Made by a program: the position numbers and the translations under genes. From Pseudomonas sp. 14P_8.1_Bac3 (lineage in GTDB: Bacteria; Pseudomonadota; Gammaproteobacteria; Pseudomonadales; Pseudomonadaceae), in contig NZ_JANLOD010000021.1 of NCBI RefSeq assembly GCF_025466085.1, positions 62,001 to 126,000 on the forward strand: 64,000 nucleotides of DNA, written 5' to 3'. Positions 56,832 through 64,000 of the stretch are shown here, one piece after another. A model generated the notes under the pieces. The model was given only the letters and a program-made list of their open reading frames with translations, did not search any database and was not told where the DNA came from. The first letter of the stretch is position 1, and each line of letters begins with the position of its first letter.

Positions 56832-57197
56832 TCAGTGGCTGATCGCAACCTTGCTGTAGGACTCCCGATCGATGTCGAGGATTTCCACCGCCAGCTGGAC
56901 TTCAATATCCGTTGGCCACTCACACAGGTCCTGCACCACCGCCAGCAGACTCTCGGACAGCTGCTTCTTGATCTGCGGCGAGCGGCCGCTCAACAGCGCC
57001 AACTTCACGTGGACGAACGCCCGCTCAGCCATGGTGGTGCCGACCTTGAACGTCTCGACCTTTACCGCACGACTTTTAATGTCGTATTCGGCCGCAAACT
57101 GACCGGAAGCCACCAGCGTATTGTTGAGCCGGATCAGCGCCACATCGGCATTCAGCTCGGGCAAGTTGGTGGTGTATTCCATGTGCAGGTGAGGCAT
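56832..57197 (-). CDS. 5-carboxymethyl-2-hydroxymuconate isomerase (HpaF-like)
   Basis: 121-aa tautomerase-superfamily enzyme: catalytic Pro1 after Met removal (MPHLHMEYTTNLPE), and CHMI-type SRAVKVETFKVGTTMAERAF. In homoprotocatechuate degradation it isomerises 5-carboxymethyl-2-hydroxymuconate. None of hpaD, hpaE or hpaG is nearby, so it is an isolated copy; the natural substrate may differ. It follows the divergent-reading LysR gene at 57255 by 57 bp on the same strand and may be in its transcript. Confidence 0.85.
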   Translation of the reverse strand: MPHLHMEYTTNLPELNADVALIRLNNTLVASGQFAAEYDIKSRAVKVETFKVGTTMAERAFVHVKLALLSGRSPQIKKQLSESLLAVVQDLCEWPTDIEVQLAVEILDIDRESYSKVAISH

Positions 57198-57254
57198 GAC
57201 GTGGCTCCTGAAGGTAGGCGGAAGGGTCGTACATATATCACAGAGTCGGCCCGT

Positions 57255-58181
57255 TCACCGGGACGGCGACGGGTGAAAACGCTCACTCATGAACGCCTCC
57301 AGTCGCGCACGCAACCAGCGTTCGGCCGGATCGGTGTCGACATGGCTGAGCCAGACCATGGACAGGTCCAGGGTCGGTGTCTCGAACGGAAAAGGTTCCG
57401 CGAACAAATGACCGGATGTCGCCATCGCCTGAGCGGTGTAATCCGGCAGGCTGGCGATCAGATCGGTGCCGGCGAGCAACGCTGGCAACGAACTGTATTG
57501 CGGCACGGACAGCACCACGTGGCGCGTACGGCCGATCTCAGCCAGCCACTCGTCGGCGTAGCCACTGACATTGGCGGTGTGGGACACGATCACGTGGGGG
57601 CGCGAGCAATATTCGTCGAGGGTCAGCGGTGTGGCAGAGGCATCGGCACGCAGAAGGCTGGGCTGGATGTGCCGCAGCAATTTGCGCTTGGCATTGGCCG
57701 GAAGGCCGCGGGTCTGGCTGATGCCGACAGTGATGTCACCGGACGCCAGCAAGTCGGGAATCCGCCAGTAATCGACATGCTGCACCACAAACACCACTTT
57801 CGGCGCTTCCTGGCGCAGGGCACGCAGCAGTGGCGGCAACAGGCCGAACTCGACATCGTCCGACAGCCCGATACGAAAGGTCATGGTGCTGCTGGCGGGG
57901 TCGAAATCGCGGGTCAGGCTCAAGGCCACCGACAGCGAATCCAGCGCCGGCGAAAGATACTGGATCAGCTCTTCCGCCCTGGCAGTGGGCTCCATACGAT
58001 GCCCGACCCTGATAAACAACGGATCATTGAACATCGCGCGCAAGCGATTGAGCGCCGAGCTGATAGTCGGCTGCCCGAGAAACAGCTTCTCCGCCACCCG
58101 GGTCACGTTGCGTTCGAGCATCAAGGTTTCGAACACCACCATCAGGTTAATATCAGCCTTGCGTAGTTCGTTGCGATTCAT
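57255..58181 (-). CDS. LysR-family transcriptional regulator (NodD/LeuO-like)
   Basis: 308-aa LTTR: HTH about 9-66 (INLMVVFETLMLERNVTRVA, then GQPTISSALNRLRAMFNDPL), with the FxRVGHRMEPTARA turn typical of the NodD-NahR-SyrM branch. Start MNRNELRKADINL. It is upstream of the CHMI gene on the same strand. Two LTTRs of one branch within 2.3 kb may reflect cross-control of the CHMI and transporter genes. Confidence 0.9.
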   Translation of the reverse strand: MNRNELRKADINLMVVFETLMLERNVTRVAEKLFLGQPTISSALNRLRAMFNDPLFIRVGHRMEPTARAEELIQYLSPALDSLSVALSLTRDFDPASSTMTFRIGLSDDVEFGLLPPLLRALRQEAPKVVFVVQHVDYWRIPDLLASGDITVGISQTRGLPANAKRKLLRHIQPSLLRADASATPLTLDEYCSRPHVIVSHTANVSGYADEWLAEIGRTRHVVLSVPQYSSLPALLAGTDLIASLPDYTAQAMATSGHLFAEPFPFETPTLDLSMVWLSHVDTDPAERWLRARLEAFMSERFHPSPSR

Positions 58182-58327
58182 CCCCTGCCCCCGGTTCCCC
58201 TGTCTGCCGACAGTTTAGGTAGCTGTCACCAACGGCGTCTATGCGACTCAAGCAGATTGCATTCGCGCGTGCTTGCGAGGTTGCCTGGAACGAAGCTGCT
58301 CCGGTTGAGCAGCTTCAACGCTTGAGG

Positions 58328-58519
58328 CTAGATTTCCTTCACCGGGGTCAGGTCGTGAGTGCCCTTGATCAAGCTGATGGCATGGGCGCAATCGGCCCGG
58401 TTGACGTACGCCTCTCCACTGGCAATCGTTTCGTGGTTGCCCGCCCTCAAGCGCCACCGCCATTGGCCTTTGCCAGTCTGGGGGGTGCCGCGGGTTTGCC
58501 TGTAAATCTCAAAATACAT
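58328..58519 (-). CDS. YegP-like DUF1508 protein
   Basis: 63-aa single DUF1508 unit: MYFEIYRQTRGTPQ, then QWRWRLRAGNHETIASGE and YVNRADCAHAISLIKG. E. coli YegP has two such beta-sheet units; this protein has only one. Function unknown. GGAGCG lies 6 bp before the start. Confidence 0.85.
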   Translation of the reverse strand: MYFEIYRQTRGTPQTGKGQWRWRLRAGNHETIASGEAYVNRADCAHAISLIKGTHDLTPVKEI

Positions 58520-58798
58520 GGTTCGCTCCTTGCGATGGCTGATAACGGCAGATCAGTGATCTGCGAAACCAGAGTAGATGAGGATTTTGGGCGGCGAAGT
58601 CTTTGAATGTCAGGGGATATTTCACGGAGAAACCCTTGAGTCCCGGGACGCCCAATGGATACGAGCGACGGTAATTCGAGCTACTCGGGTGCGTAATTTT
58701 TCCTGTAATCAGGCTTACTTTTCTTACGCCGGGCCGGTGTCGTTTCTCACAACAAAGGGACAGCGGCCGGACGCCCTGCAACGTCCAGCCGATGACTA
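58520..58798. other. 279-bp intergenic region
   Basis: No gene supported. Short ORFs in both strands here lack start signals and family resemblance. Confidence 0.5.
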
Positions 58799-59848
58799 TT
58801 ACTTGCTGGCCCAGGCGTTGAAGCGTTCCTCGAGTTCTTCGCCGTGATCAACCCAGAACGCCACGTCCATGGACAACGCACCCTTGAGGTTCTGCGGCGC
58901 CGTGGGCACCCATTGCGCCAGCTTGCTGTCGAGTTTGGCGGCGGCCAGGGTATTGGTCGGGCCATACGGGATTTGCTCGACATACTTGACCTGAGCATCC
59001 GGCTGGTTGGCAAAGGCAATAAAGCGCTTGGCCTGATCAACATGCTTCGAGCCTTTGATGATCGCCCAGTAATCCATGCCATACAGGCTGCCCGGCCAGA
59101 CCAGCCCAAGGGGGCTACCGGTTTGCGCAGCGGCGGCGATACGCCCGCTGTAGGTGGACGTCATCACCACGTCCCCGGCCGTCAGCCATTGCGCCGGTTG
59201 CGCACCCGCTTCCCACCACTGGATATAAGGTTTGAGTTCGGTGAGCTTGGCAAAAGCGCGGTCGACGCCTTGCGGCGTGTTCAGTACCGAATACACGTCC
59301 TCGACCTTCACCCCATCGGCCAGCAAGGCGAACTCCAGGTTGTACACCGCGCGTTTACGCAACCCGCGTTTGCCGGGCGTTTTCTTCACGTCCCAGAAGT
59401 CGGCCCAGGAGGTCGGTGCCTGTGCCAGCTTTTGCGTGTCGTAGGCAATCGCCACGCTCCACACCAGCGCTGCCGAACCACAGGCCTGCGCCGCGTCGGG
59501 GATCAATTGTTCGACGCGCCCGAGACTTTTCCAGTCCAGTTTTTCGTACATGCCTTCGTCGCAGCCGCGCATCAGGTCCGGGCCTTCGATCTGCACCACG
59601 TCCCAATCAGCGTTGCCGGTGTCGACCATCACTTTGATCCGGGCCATCTCGCCGTTGTATTCGCTCTGGATCAGCTTGCTGTGATCCGCCGCGCTGAACG
59701 GCTGGAAAAACGCGACATCCTGCGCTTTCTGGCCAGCGCCGCCGTAACCCACCACCACCATTTCCGGCGCTGCCTGAGCACTGCCGAGGCCCACGGCCAA
59801 TGACAGCAGCAAGGGATAAAAACCGTGCTTGAGCGTGTTCGATTTCAT
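58799..59848 (-). CDS. PotD-like ABC transporter substrate-binding protein
   Basis: 349-aa periplasmic binding protein with a signal peptide (cleavage after AQA at about 27: MKSNTLKHGFYPLLLSLAVG then LGSAQAAPEM). It is similar to spermidine/putrescine and thiamine-type receptors: MVVVGYGGAGQKAQDVAFFQ, IQWWEAGAQPAQWLTAGDVV and LVWPGSLYGMDYWAIIKGSK. No permease or ATPase gene is adjacent, so it must use another locus. Divergent from the flavoprotein at 60063. Confidence 0.85.
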   Translation of the reverse strand: MKSNTLKHGFYPLLLSLAVGLGSAQAAPEMVVVGYGGAGQKAQDVAFFQPFSAADHSKLIQSEYNGEMARIKVMVDTGNADWDVVQIEGPDLMRGCDEGMYEKLDWKSLGRVEQLIPDAAQACGSAALVWSVAIAYDTQKLAQAPTSWADFWDVKKTPGKRGLRKRAVYNLEFALLADGVKVEDVYSVLNTPQGVDRAFAKLTELKPYIQWWEAGAQPAQWLTAGDVVMTSTYSGRIAAAAQTGSPLGLVWPGSLYGMDYWAIIKGSKHVDQAKRFIAFANQPDAQVKYVEQIPYGPTNTLAAAKLDSKLAQWVPTAPQNLKGALSMDVAFWVDHGEELEERFNAWASK

Positions 59849-59893
59849 CAGTGGATCCTCTTGCAGGTGCCACTCGGCACAACGCCGCGTGAC

Positions 59894-60016
59894 CCTTTTT
59901 TATTGTTGTGAGGTTCGCCCGATTGCGGGCGCCAAATGAATCTACTGCGAGCCATAGTAAAAAAACAAGTTGATTTTTTACTGAAGGTAAATTTCTATAG
60001 GCAAATAATAACAACG
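59894..60016. promoter_or_regulatory. paired A-rich Hfq/Crc-type motifs in divergent promoter
   Basis: Minus strand ACAACAATAAAAAAGG at about 59894-59910 (toward the binding protein), and plus strand AAATAATAACAAC at about 60003-60015 (toward the oxidoreductase). Both fit AAnAAnAA. Confidence 0.45.
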
Positions 60017-60062
60017 CCGAAACTCGGCCTTTCGGCTTCAGCCTGCCCGGAGTACCCGTCCC

Positions 60063-62024
60063 ATGCCGACCTCGTCCCCTGCTTTTGCACACCTGTTCGA
60101 ACCGTTGCAACTGCGCGGCAAACGGCTGAAAAACCGCATCATGTCGAGCGGTCACGACACTTCCATGCCCACCGATAACCTGGTCAACGATCAACTGATC
60201 GCCTACCACGGTGCGCGTGCCGAAGGCGGGGTCGGCTTGATCGTGCTGCAGGTGGCCGGGGTGCACGACAGCGCTCGTTACACTTCCCACGTGCTGATGG
60301 CCACCGATGACGCCTGCATCGAGGGCTACCGGAAGATCGCTGAGCGTTGCCATGCCCACGGCACGCTGGTGTTGTCGCAGGTGTTCCATCCGGGGCGGGA
60401 GATAATGGAGTCCAGCGACGGTTTACTCGCCGTCGCTTACTCACCGTCGGCAGTGCCCAATGAGCGTTTCCGGGTGATGCCGCGGGCCCTGGATCAAGCG
60501 ATGATCGATGAGATCGTCGCCGGTTATGGTGCCGCCGCCCGCCGCTTGTATCAGGCGGGCATCGACGGCGTGGAAGTGGTCGCCAGCCACGGTTACCTGC
60601 CGGCGCAGTTCATCAATCCGCGGGTCAACCGCCGCACCGATGGCTACAACGGCGACCTCGAACAGCGCCTGCGCTTCCTGCGTGAAGTGATTGCCGCTGT
60701 GCGCGCCAGCACCGATGAGCATTTCATCATTGGCTTGCGCATTTCCGCCGACGAACGCGACCCCGAAGGGCTGACTGAGGATGAATCCCTGGCCGCCGTG
60801 CAAACCCTGCAACCGAGTCTGGATTACGTGCACATCGTCGCCGGCACCTCGGCATCGCTGGGCGGCGCCGTGCACATTGTGCCGCCGATGGCGATCGAAG
60901 CCGCTTACCTCGCCAAGGAAGCGGGGACGTTCAAGGCTGGCCTGTCGATTCCGCTGTTCGTCACCGGCCGCATCAACCAGCCCCAGGAGGCTGAGCTGAT
61001 TTTGGCGCGGGGTCAGGCAGATGTCTGCGGCATGACCCGCGCACTGATCTGCGATCCGCAAATGCCCAACAAAACCGATACCGGCCACGCCGAAGATGTA
61101 CGCGCCTGCATCGCCTGCAATCAGGCGTGCATCGGTCACTTTCATAAAGGCCTGCCGATTTCCTGCATCCAGCATCCGGAAACCGGGCGTGAATTGATCT
61201 TCGGCCAGCGGCAACCAACGGCGCAACGCAAACGCATCATGATCGCCGGCGGCGGGCCTGCCGGGATGAAAGCCGCCGCCGTCGCCGCCCAGCGCGGCCA
61301 TGATGTGACGCTCTACGAAGCCAGTTCGCAATTGGGCGGACAGGTCTTGCTGGCGCAACTTTTGCCACGGCGCGCCGAATTCGGCGGCGCCAGCACCAAC
61401 CTGCAACGGGAGATGGAACTGGCCGGCGTGCGCGTGGTGCGCAACACCCGCGTCGATCGGGCGTTGGTGGAGCGCGAACGGCCGGACCTGGTGATCGTCG
61501 CCACGGGTGCCGCACCCTACTGGCCACACTTCGAGCGCGGCGGTGAATTGCAGGTGGTGGACGCCTGGCAAGTGCTGCGCGATGAGGTGCAGATAGGCCG
61601 TTCGGTGGTGGTGGTCGACTGGCGCGCCGACTGGATCGGCCCCGGTATCGCCGAACGCCTGGTGCGCGCCGGGCATCAAGTGCAACTGGCCGTCAACGGC
61701 ACCCATTGCGGGGAAAACCTGCCGCTGTACGTGCGCGATCAACTGGCCGGCGAACTGCACAAACTCGGCATCCCGATCACCCCCTACGCGCGGCTTTACG
61801 GTTGCGACGACAACACCGTCTACCTGCAACACACCGCCAGCGGCGAACCGATGCTGTTCGAAAACATCGACACGCTGGTGCTCTGTCAGGGCCATCAACC
61901 AGTCGACACGTTGGGCGCAGAGCTGCAAGGCCTGGTGGAGTTCCGGCGCATCGGCGACTGCCTCGCCCCGCGCACCGCCGAAGAAGCCATCTATGAAGGG
62001 TTGAAAGTCGCCTGGACGCTTTGA
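60063..62024 (+). CDS. FMN/4Fe-4S/FAD NADH:flavin oxidoreductase (dienoyl-CoA reductase / N-demethylase family)
   Basis: 653-aa cytoplasmic enzyme with three parts: an OYE-like TIM barrel (about 8-340), a 4Fe-4S cluster ligated by Cys349-Cys352-Cys356-Cys368 in CIACNQACIGHFHKGLPISC, and a glutathione-reductase-fold FAD/NAD(P) domain (GGGPAGMKAA near 397, second nucleotide site near 515). This architecture is shared by 2,4-dienoyl-CoA reductase, trimethylamine dehydrogenase and the DgcA/stachydrine/N-methylproline demethylases. The linked PotD-like amine receptor favours amine demethylation, but this is inference. Confidence 0.87.
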   Translation: MPTSSPAFAHLFEPLQLRGKRLKNRIMSSGHDTSMPTDNLVNDQLIAYHGARAEGGVGLIVLQVAGVHDSARYTSHVLMATDDACIEGYRKIAERCHAHGTLVLSQVFHPGREIMESSDGLLAVAYSPSAVPNERFRVMPRALDQAMIDEIVAGYGAAARRLYQAGIDGVEVVASHGYLPAQFINPRVNRRTDGYNGDLEQRLRFLREVIAAVRASTDEHFIIGLRISADERDPEGLTEDESLAAVQTLQPSLDYVHIVAGTSASLGGAVHIVPPMAIEAAYLAKEAGTFKAGLSIPLFVTGRINQPQEAELILARGQADVCGMTRALICDPQMPNKTDTGHAEDVRACIACNQACIGHFHKGLPISCIQHPETGRELIFGQRQPTAQRKRIMIAGGGPAGMKAAAVAAQRGHDVTLYEASSQLGGQVLLAQLLPRRAEFGGASTNLQREMELAGVRVVRNTRVDRALVERERPDLVIVATGAAPYWPHFERGGELQVVDAWQVLRDEVQIGRSVVVVDWRADWIGPGIAERLVRAGHQVQLAVNGTHCGENLPLYVRDQLAGELHKLGIPITPYARLYGCDDNTVYLQHTASGEPMLFENIDTLVLCQGHQPVDTLGAELQGLVEFRRIGDCLAPRTAEEAIYEGLKVAWTL

Positions 62025-62073
62025 GGCTGTTTTATACTCCGGGACTTTTGAAATTTCCGGTTTGGAGCACGCC

Positions 62074-62691
62074 ATGAGCAACAGCAGCAAGATGCCGCCT
62101 GCCAGCAGCGCGCCCACCCAGGACAGCGCCGCGGCAGCGCCGCATTTTCTCGGCACGCGCATCCGCGGCCTGCGCAAACGCCGCGGCATGACCCTGGCAG
62201 AACTGGCGCAACTGAGCGAACTGACTGCGGGCTACATCAGCCAGCTCGAACGAAACCTGGCCTACCCGTCCATCCCCGCCCTCTTCAACATCGCCCGCAG
62301 CCTGGGCGTGACCATCCAGTGGTTCTTCGCCAGCGAAGCGCAAACCGCGCCCGAAGACGACGGTATTGTCGTGCGCAAGAACAGCCGCATGAGCGTGCAT
62401 TACGAAGACGGGATCGTCGATCACCTGCTCACCCCGCAGCCGAATAGGCAATTGGAAATGCTGCACTCGCGATTTCCGCCAGGCACGTATAGCCAGCAGA
62501 GTTACAGCCATGAGGGGGAAGAGGCTGGGTATCTGCTGTCGGGGAGTTTTGAGTTGTGGGTGGGGGAACGGCACTTTCAGCTAAGTGAGGGGGATAGTTT
62601 CAGCTTTTCAAGCCAGGAGCCGCATCGGTACGGGAATCCGGGGGATGTGGATGCGGTGGTGATCTGGGTGATTACGCCGCCTACGTTTTGA
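62074..62691 (+). CDS. XRE-family regulator with cupin sensor domain
   Basis: 205-aa regulator with an N-terminal HTH_3 (about 30-85: RIRGLRKRRGMTLAELAQLS then TAGYISQLERNLAYPS) and a C-terminal cupin_2 (about 125-200: EEAGYLLSGSFELWVGERHF and QEPHRYGNPGD). PuuR-like regulators of this form control amine catabolism. Start 62074 follows GGAGC at 5 bp. It begins 50 bp after the oxidoreductase gene and probably regulates it. Confidence 0.9.
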   Translation: MSNSSKMPPASSAPTQDSAAAAPHFLGTRIRGLRKRRGMTLAELAQLSELTAGYISQLERNLAYPSIPALFNIARSLGVTIQWFFASEAQTAPEDDGIVVRKNSRMSVHYEDGIVDHLLTPQPNRQLEMLHSRFPPGTYSQQSYSHEGEEAGYLLSGSFELWVGERHFQLSEGDSFSFSSQEPHRYGNPGDVDAVVIWVITPPTF

Positions 62692-62752
62692 GGGCTGCTC
62701 AGCCGTAGTAAGTGCCACATAAAATACCAGCGTCCGGCCTGGCATGACACCC

Positions 62753-62779
62753 AGTGGGAGCGAGCCTGCTCGCGATAGG
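62753..62779. repeat. solo REP element
   Basis: GTGGGAGCGAGCCTGCTCGCGATAGG; no facing partner within about 100 bp. Confidence 0.75.
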
Positions 62780-62906
62780 CTGGTACTACCGCCACATCTG
62801 CTGTGGTTGGAATACCGCCACAACCGGCAAACTGGTCTTGCTAACACAGTGATTGGTCTTAACTAATCGGAATTGGGCGCCGCGCGGGCTTTTTGTAAGC
62901 ATCGAC

Positions 62907-63218
62907 TCACAACCACCCAAATCCTTTTCCCATCATCCCAGCCAACCCCAGCGCGGCCGTAATCAAAGCGCCAAATAACACACGAAAGTCTGTTCTGGTT
63001 TCTTTTCGATGCTCCCGAATATCCACACGAAGTTCATCAAGGTCGCGCCGGACGTATTCGATGTGCGTTTCAAGTTTTGTAACACGCGATTCCAATGGAT
63101 TTTCTCCTGGAGGACCTGGGGGCCTTCGGTCGTTGCCGTCGCCGCTTGCCCGTCTGTCACTCGGTAAGCGCTCGGGATAATGCTCGTTCAGGTTTACCAG
63201 CACAAAAGGCTCACTCAT
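62907..63218 (-). CDS. hypothetical tail-anchored coiled-coil protein
   Basis: 103 aa. A proline/Arg-rich N-terminal part, a heptad coiled coil (VTKLETHIEYVRRDLDELRV, then DIREHRKETRTDF) and one C-terminal TM helix (LFGALITAALGLAGMMGKGFGW). Similar architecture to XhlA-like phage membrane proteins, but I recognise no family. Its ATG at 63218 overlaps the upstream ORF by 8 bp. Confidence 0.65.
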   Translation of the reverse strand: MSEPFVLVNLNEHYPERLPSDRRASGDGNDRRPPGPPGENPLESRVTKLETHIEYVRRDLDELRVDIREHRKETRTDFRVLFGALITAALGLAGMMGKGFGWL

Positions 63219-63510
63219 CGCTGGTCTCCGGGCCGTCGCCCGCAATGCCGCCTTCGACGATGACATCTGACAACACGCTCAACGAATGCAGCCGAATAAA
63301 CCCACAATGCTTACAGTTAAGCATCACTGCCGGCACGCCGCATTGCAAATATTCTGTGCCACGCACCCAAGGCAACCCTACGCCTGTCGCCCCGCTTTGA
63401 AGTGGTAACTCCCACTCAGCTTGCTCACAGAATGGACAATCGTCGTTCGTTAGTCTTTCTTTGAAAATCTGCGCTAATCGACTCGTATCTAGATGAAGAT
63501 CCCTAGGCAT
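63211..63510 (-). CDS. hypothetical zinc-ribbon protein
   Basis: 99 aa with two CxxC pairs (CPFC at about 25 and CKHC at about 66), as in a zinc ribbon, and an acidic end (DGPETSDE). No family recognised. It is overlapped by 8 bp at both ends by neighbouring minus-strand ORFs, an arrangement that implies translational coupling. Confidence 0.65.
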   Translation of the reverse strand: MPRDLHLDTSRLAQIFKERLTNDDCPFCEQAEWELPLQSGATGVGLPWVRGTEYLQCGVPAVMLNCKHCGFIRLHSLSVLSDVIVEGGIAGDGPETSDE

Positions 63511-63580
63511 CGACTAGCCTCGTGACATCTGCGAGCCAGTCGCTTTTCTCTGGAAAATATACTTTGTCGCCATCGCACAT
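63503..63580 (-). CDS. hypothetical 25-aa leader ORF before the zinc-ribbon gene
   Basis: MCDGDKVYFPEKSDWLADVT then RLVDA, with an excellent AAGGAGGAG ribosome binding site 6 bp before the ATG. Its stop overlaps the zinc-ribbon start by 8 bp. The frame is open upstream to about 63670 (segment AQTLWFPAQSMNYALKEEAA), so the gene could be longer, starting at ATG 63610 or GTG 63646. Function unknown. Confidence 0.45.
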   Translation of the reverse strand: MCDGDKVYFPEKSDWLADVTRLVDA

Positions 63581-63850
63581 AGCTGCCTCCTCCTTGAGCG
63601 CGTAATTCATTGATTGAGCGGGGAACCAAAGTGTCTGCGCCAGCACGACCCGTGACGTCGTATCGGACGCTTAGCTGAGACTGAATATACCCCCTATCAA
63701 ACTCGGACATGTCTGTGTAAGAAGTAAGAACATTCGCCTCTTTGGCGTCGGCTCGGAATAATCACTGTGGGATCCGTCTGCATGATCTTTGCGTCTGCCT
63801 GCATCCCACATCACGCCTCCAATATCTCCAAAACAAATAATCCAGAAACG

Positions 63851-63885
63851 AAAAAGCCCCGTAACTTTTCAGTTACGGGGCTTTT
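63851..63885 (-). terminator. terminator downstream of tRNA-Ser
   Basis: AAAAGCCCCGTAAC-TGAA-GTTACGGGGCTTTT-type hairpin with flanking A/T runs, just after the tRNA 3' end on the minus strand. Confidence 0.92.
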
Positions 63886-63894
63886 CCTATGTAA

Positions 63895-63984
63895 TGGCGG
63901 AGAGATAGGGATTCGAACCCTAGGTACCGGTGAAGGTACAACGGATTTCGAATCCGTCCCATTCGGCCACTCTGGCATCTCTCC
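63895..63984 (-). tRNA. tRNA-Ser(CGA)
   Basis: 90-nt class II tRNA on the minus strand. Acceptor stem GGAGAGA pairs with TCTCTCC, and the 3' end is encoded as GCCA. The anticodon loop is TTCGAAA (anticodon CGA), the variable arm is long, and the T-arm reads GGTTCGAATCC. A terminator follows immediately. Confidence 0.97.
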
Positions 63985-64000
63985 AACGGCGCGCATCATA

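Noticed and set aside
60441-62189. 582-codon minus-strand ORF
   Set aside because: Antisense to the FMN/4Fe-4S oxidoreductase and the start of the XRE-cupin gene.
63489-63710. 73-codon minus-strand ORF starting MSEFDRGYIQ
   Set aside because: No ribosome binding site, and it runs out of frame with the better-supported short ORF at 63503-63580; kept only as a possible frameshifted 5' part.
63811-63999. 62-codon minus-strand ORF at the right edge
   Set aside because: It runs through the tRNA-Ser gene and its terminator; not a protein gene.

Overview
The window is a contiguous chromosomal segment of a fluorescent Pseudomonas, most likely the P. fluorescens/koreensis group. Three things point there: high GC with Pseudomonas codon use; many REP doublets of the GAGC-(G/A)GGCT-GCTC type between genes; and a gene set (Porin_5-type porin, HrpA-AceK block, Rnd-YcgL-YcgN-PtrB block, EptA, LpxO) typical of that genus. 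No prophage, transposase, rRNA operon or CRISPR array is visible. The left edge cuts a porin gene.

Layout. 0-11.8 kb: porin C-terminus, a KAS III-like condensing enzyme, hrpA, aceK, a chemoreceptor and a DMT exporter. 11.9-24.2 kb: a two-armed catabolic island. The minus-strand arm encodes an ACS-type MFS transporter, an amidohydrolase-2 lactonase, a PdxA2-like dehydrogenase, an enolase-superfamily dehydratase with the signature of L-lyxonate dehydratase (KxR at residues 178-180, His317), a FAH-fold AraD1/GguC-type dehydratase and an alpha-ketoglutarate semialdehyde dehydrogenase. The divergent plus-strand arm encodes a tripartite tricarboxylate-type transporter (TctCBA) followed by a LysR regulator. 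The shared promoter region carries two near-identical T-N11-A palindromes in inverted orientation. 24.3-31.5 kb: a DMT exporter, an unresolved small-ORF stretch, LpxO, CysK, a DUF748 protein and a MoxR/VWA pair.

31.5-37.3 kb: two truncated gene ends abut in a deletion-type scar. Next to it is a compact iron-regulated operon (Fur-box candidate, then NIS synthetase, MFS exporter and IutA-like TonB receptor, with the genes overlapping) predicted to make, export and import a carboxylate or citrate-based siderophore. 37.3-52.7 kb: conserved housekeeping and small genes, including a glutamine amidotransferase, PtrB, YajD, a TrmH-family methyltransferase, a metallopeptidase-like protein that has lost both zinc histidines, YcgN, a nitroreductase, a hydroxyacid dehydrogenase, YcgL, RNase D, a methyltransferase and EptA. 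52.8-58.5 kb: a glutamine-synthetase-like gamma-glutamyl-amine ligase, a CynX-like MFS, two LysR regulators, an isolated CHMI isomerase and a YegP-like protein. 58.8-62.7 kb: a divergent pair (PotD-like binding protein; FMN/4Fe-4S/FAD oxidoreductase of the dienoyl-CoA reductase/N-demethylase family) followed by a XRE-cupin regulator. 62.9-64 kb: small overlapping unknown genes next to a tRNA-Ser(CGA), which looks like an integration hot-spot remnant.

Functional logic: the acid-sugar island would take up an aldonate or its lactone, open the lactone, dehydrate it twice and oxidise the semialdehyde to alpha-ketoglutarate. A-rich AAnAAnAA-type (Hfq/Crc-like) motifs just upstream of tctC and the MFS gene, and in the divergent pair at 59.9-60.0 kb, suggest carbon catabolite repression of both catabolic units.
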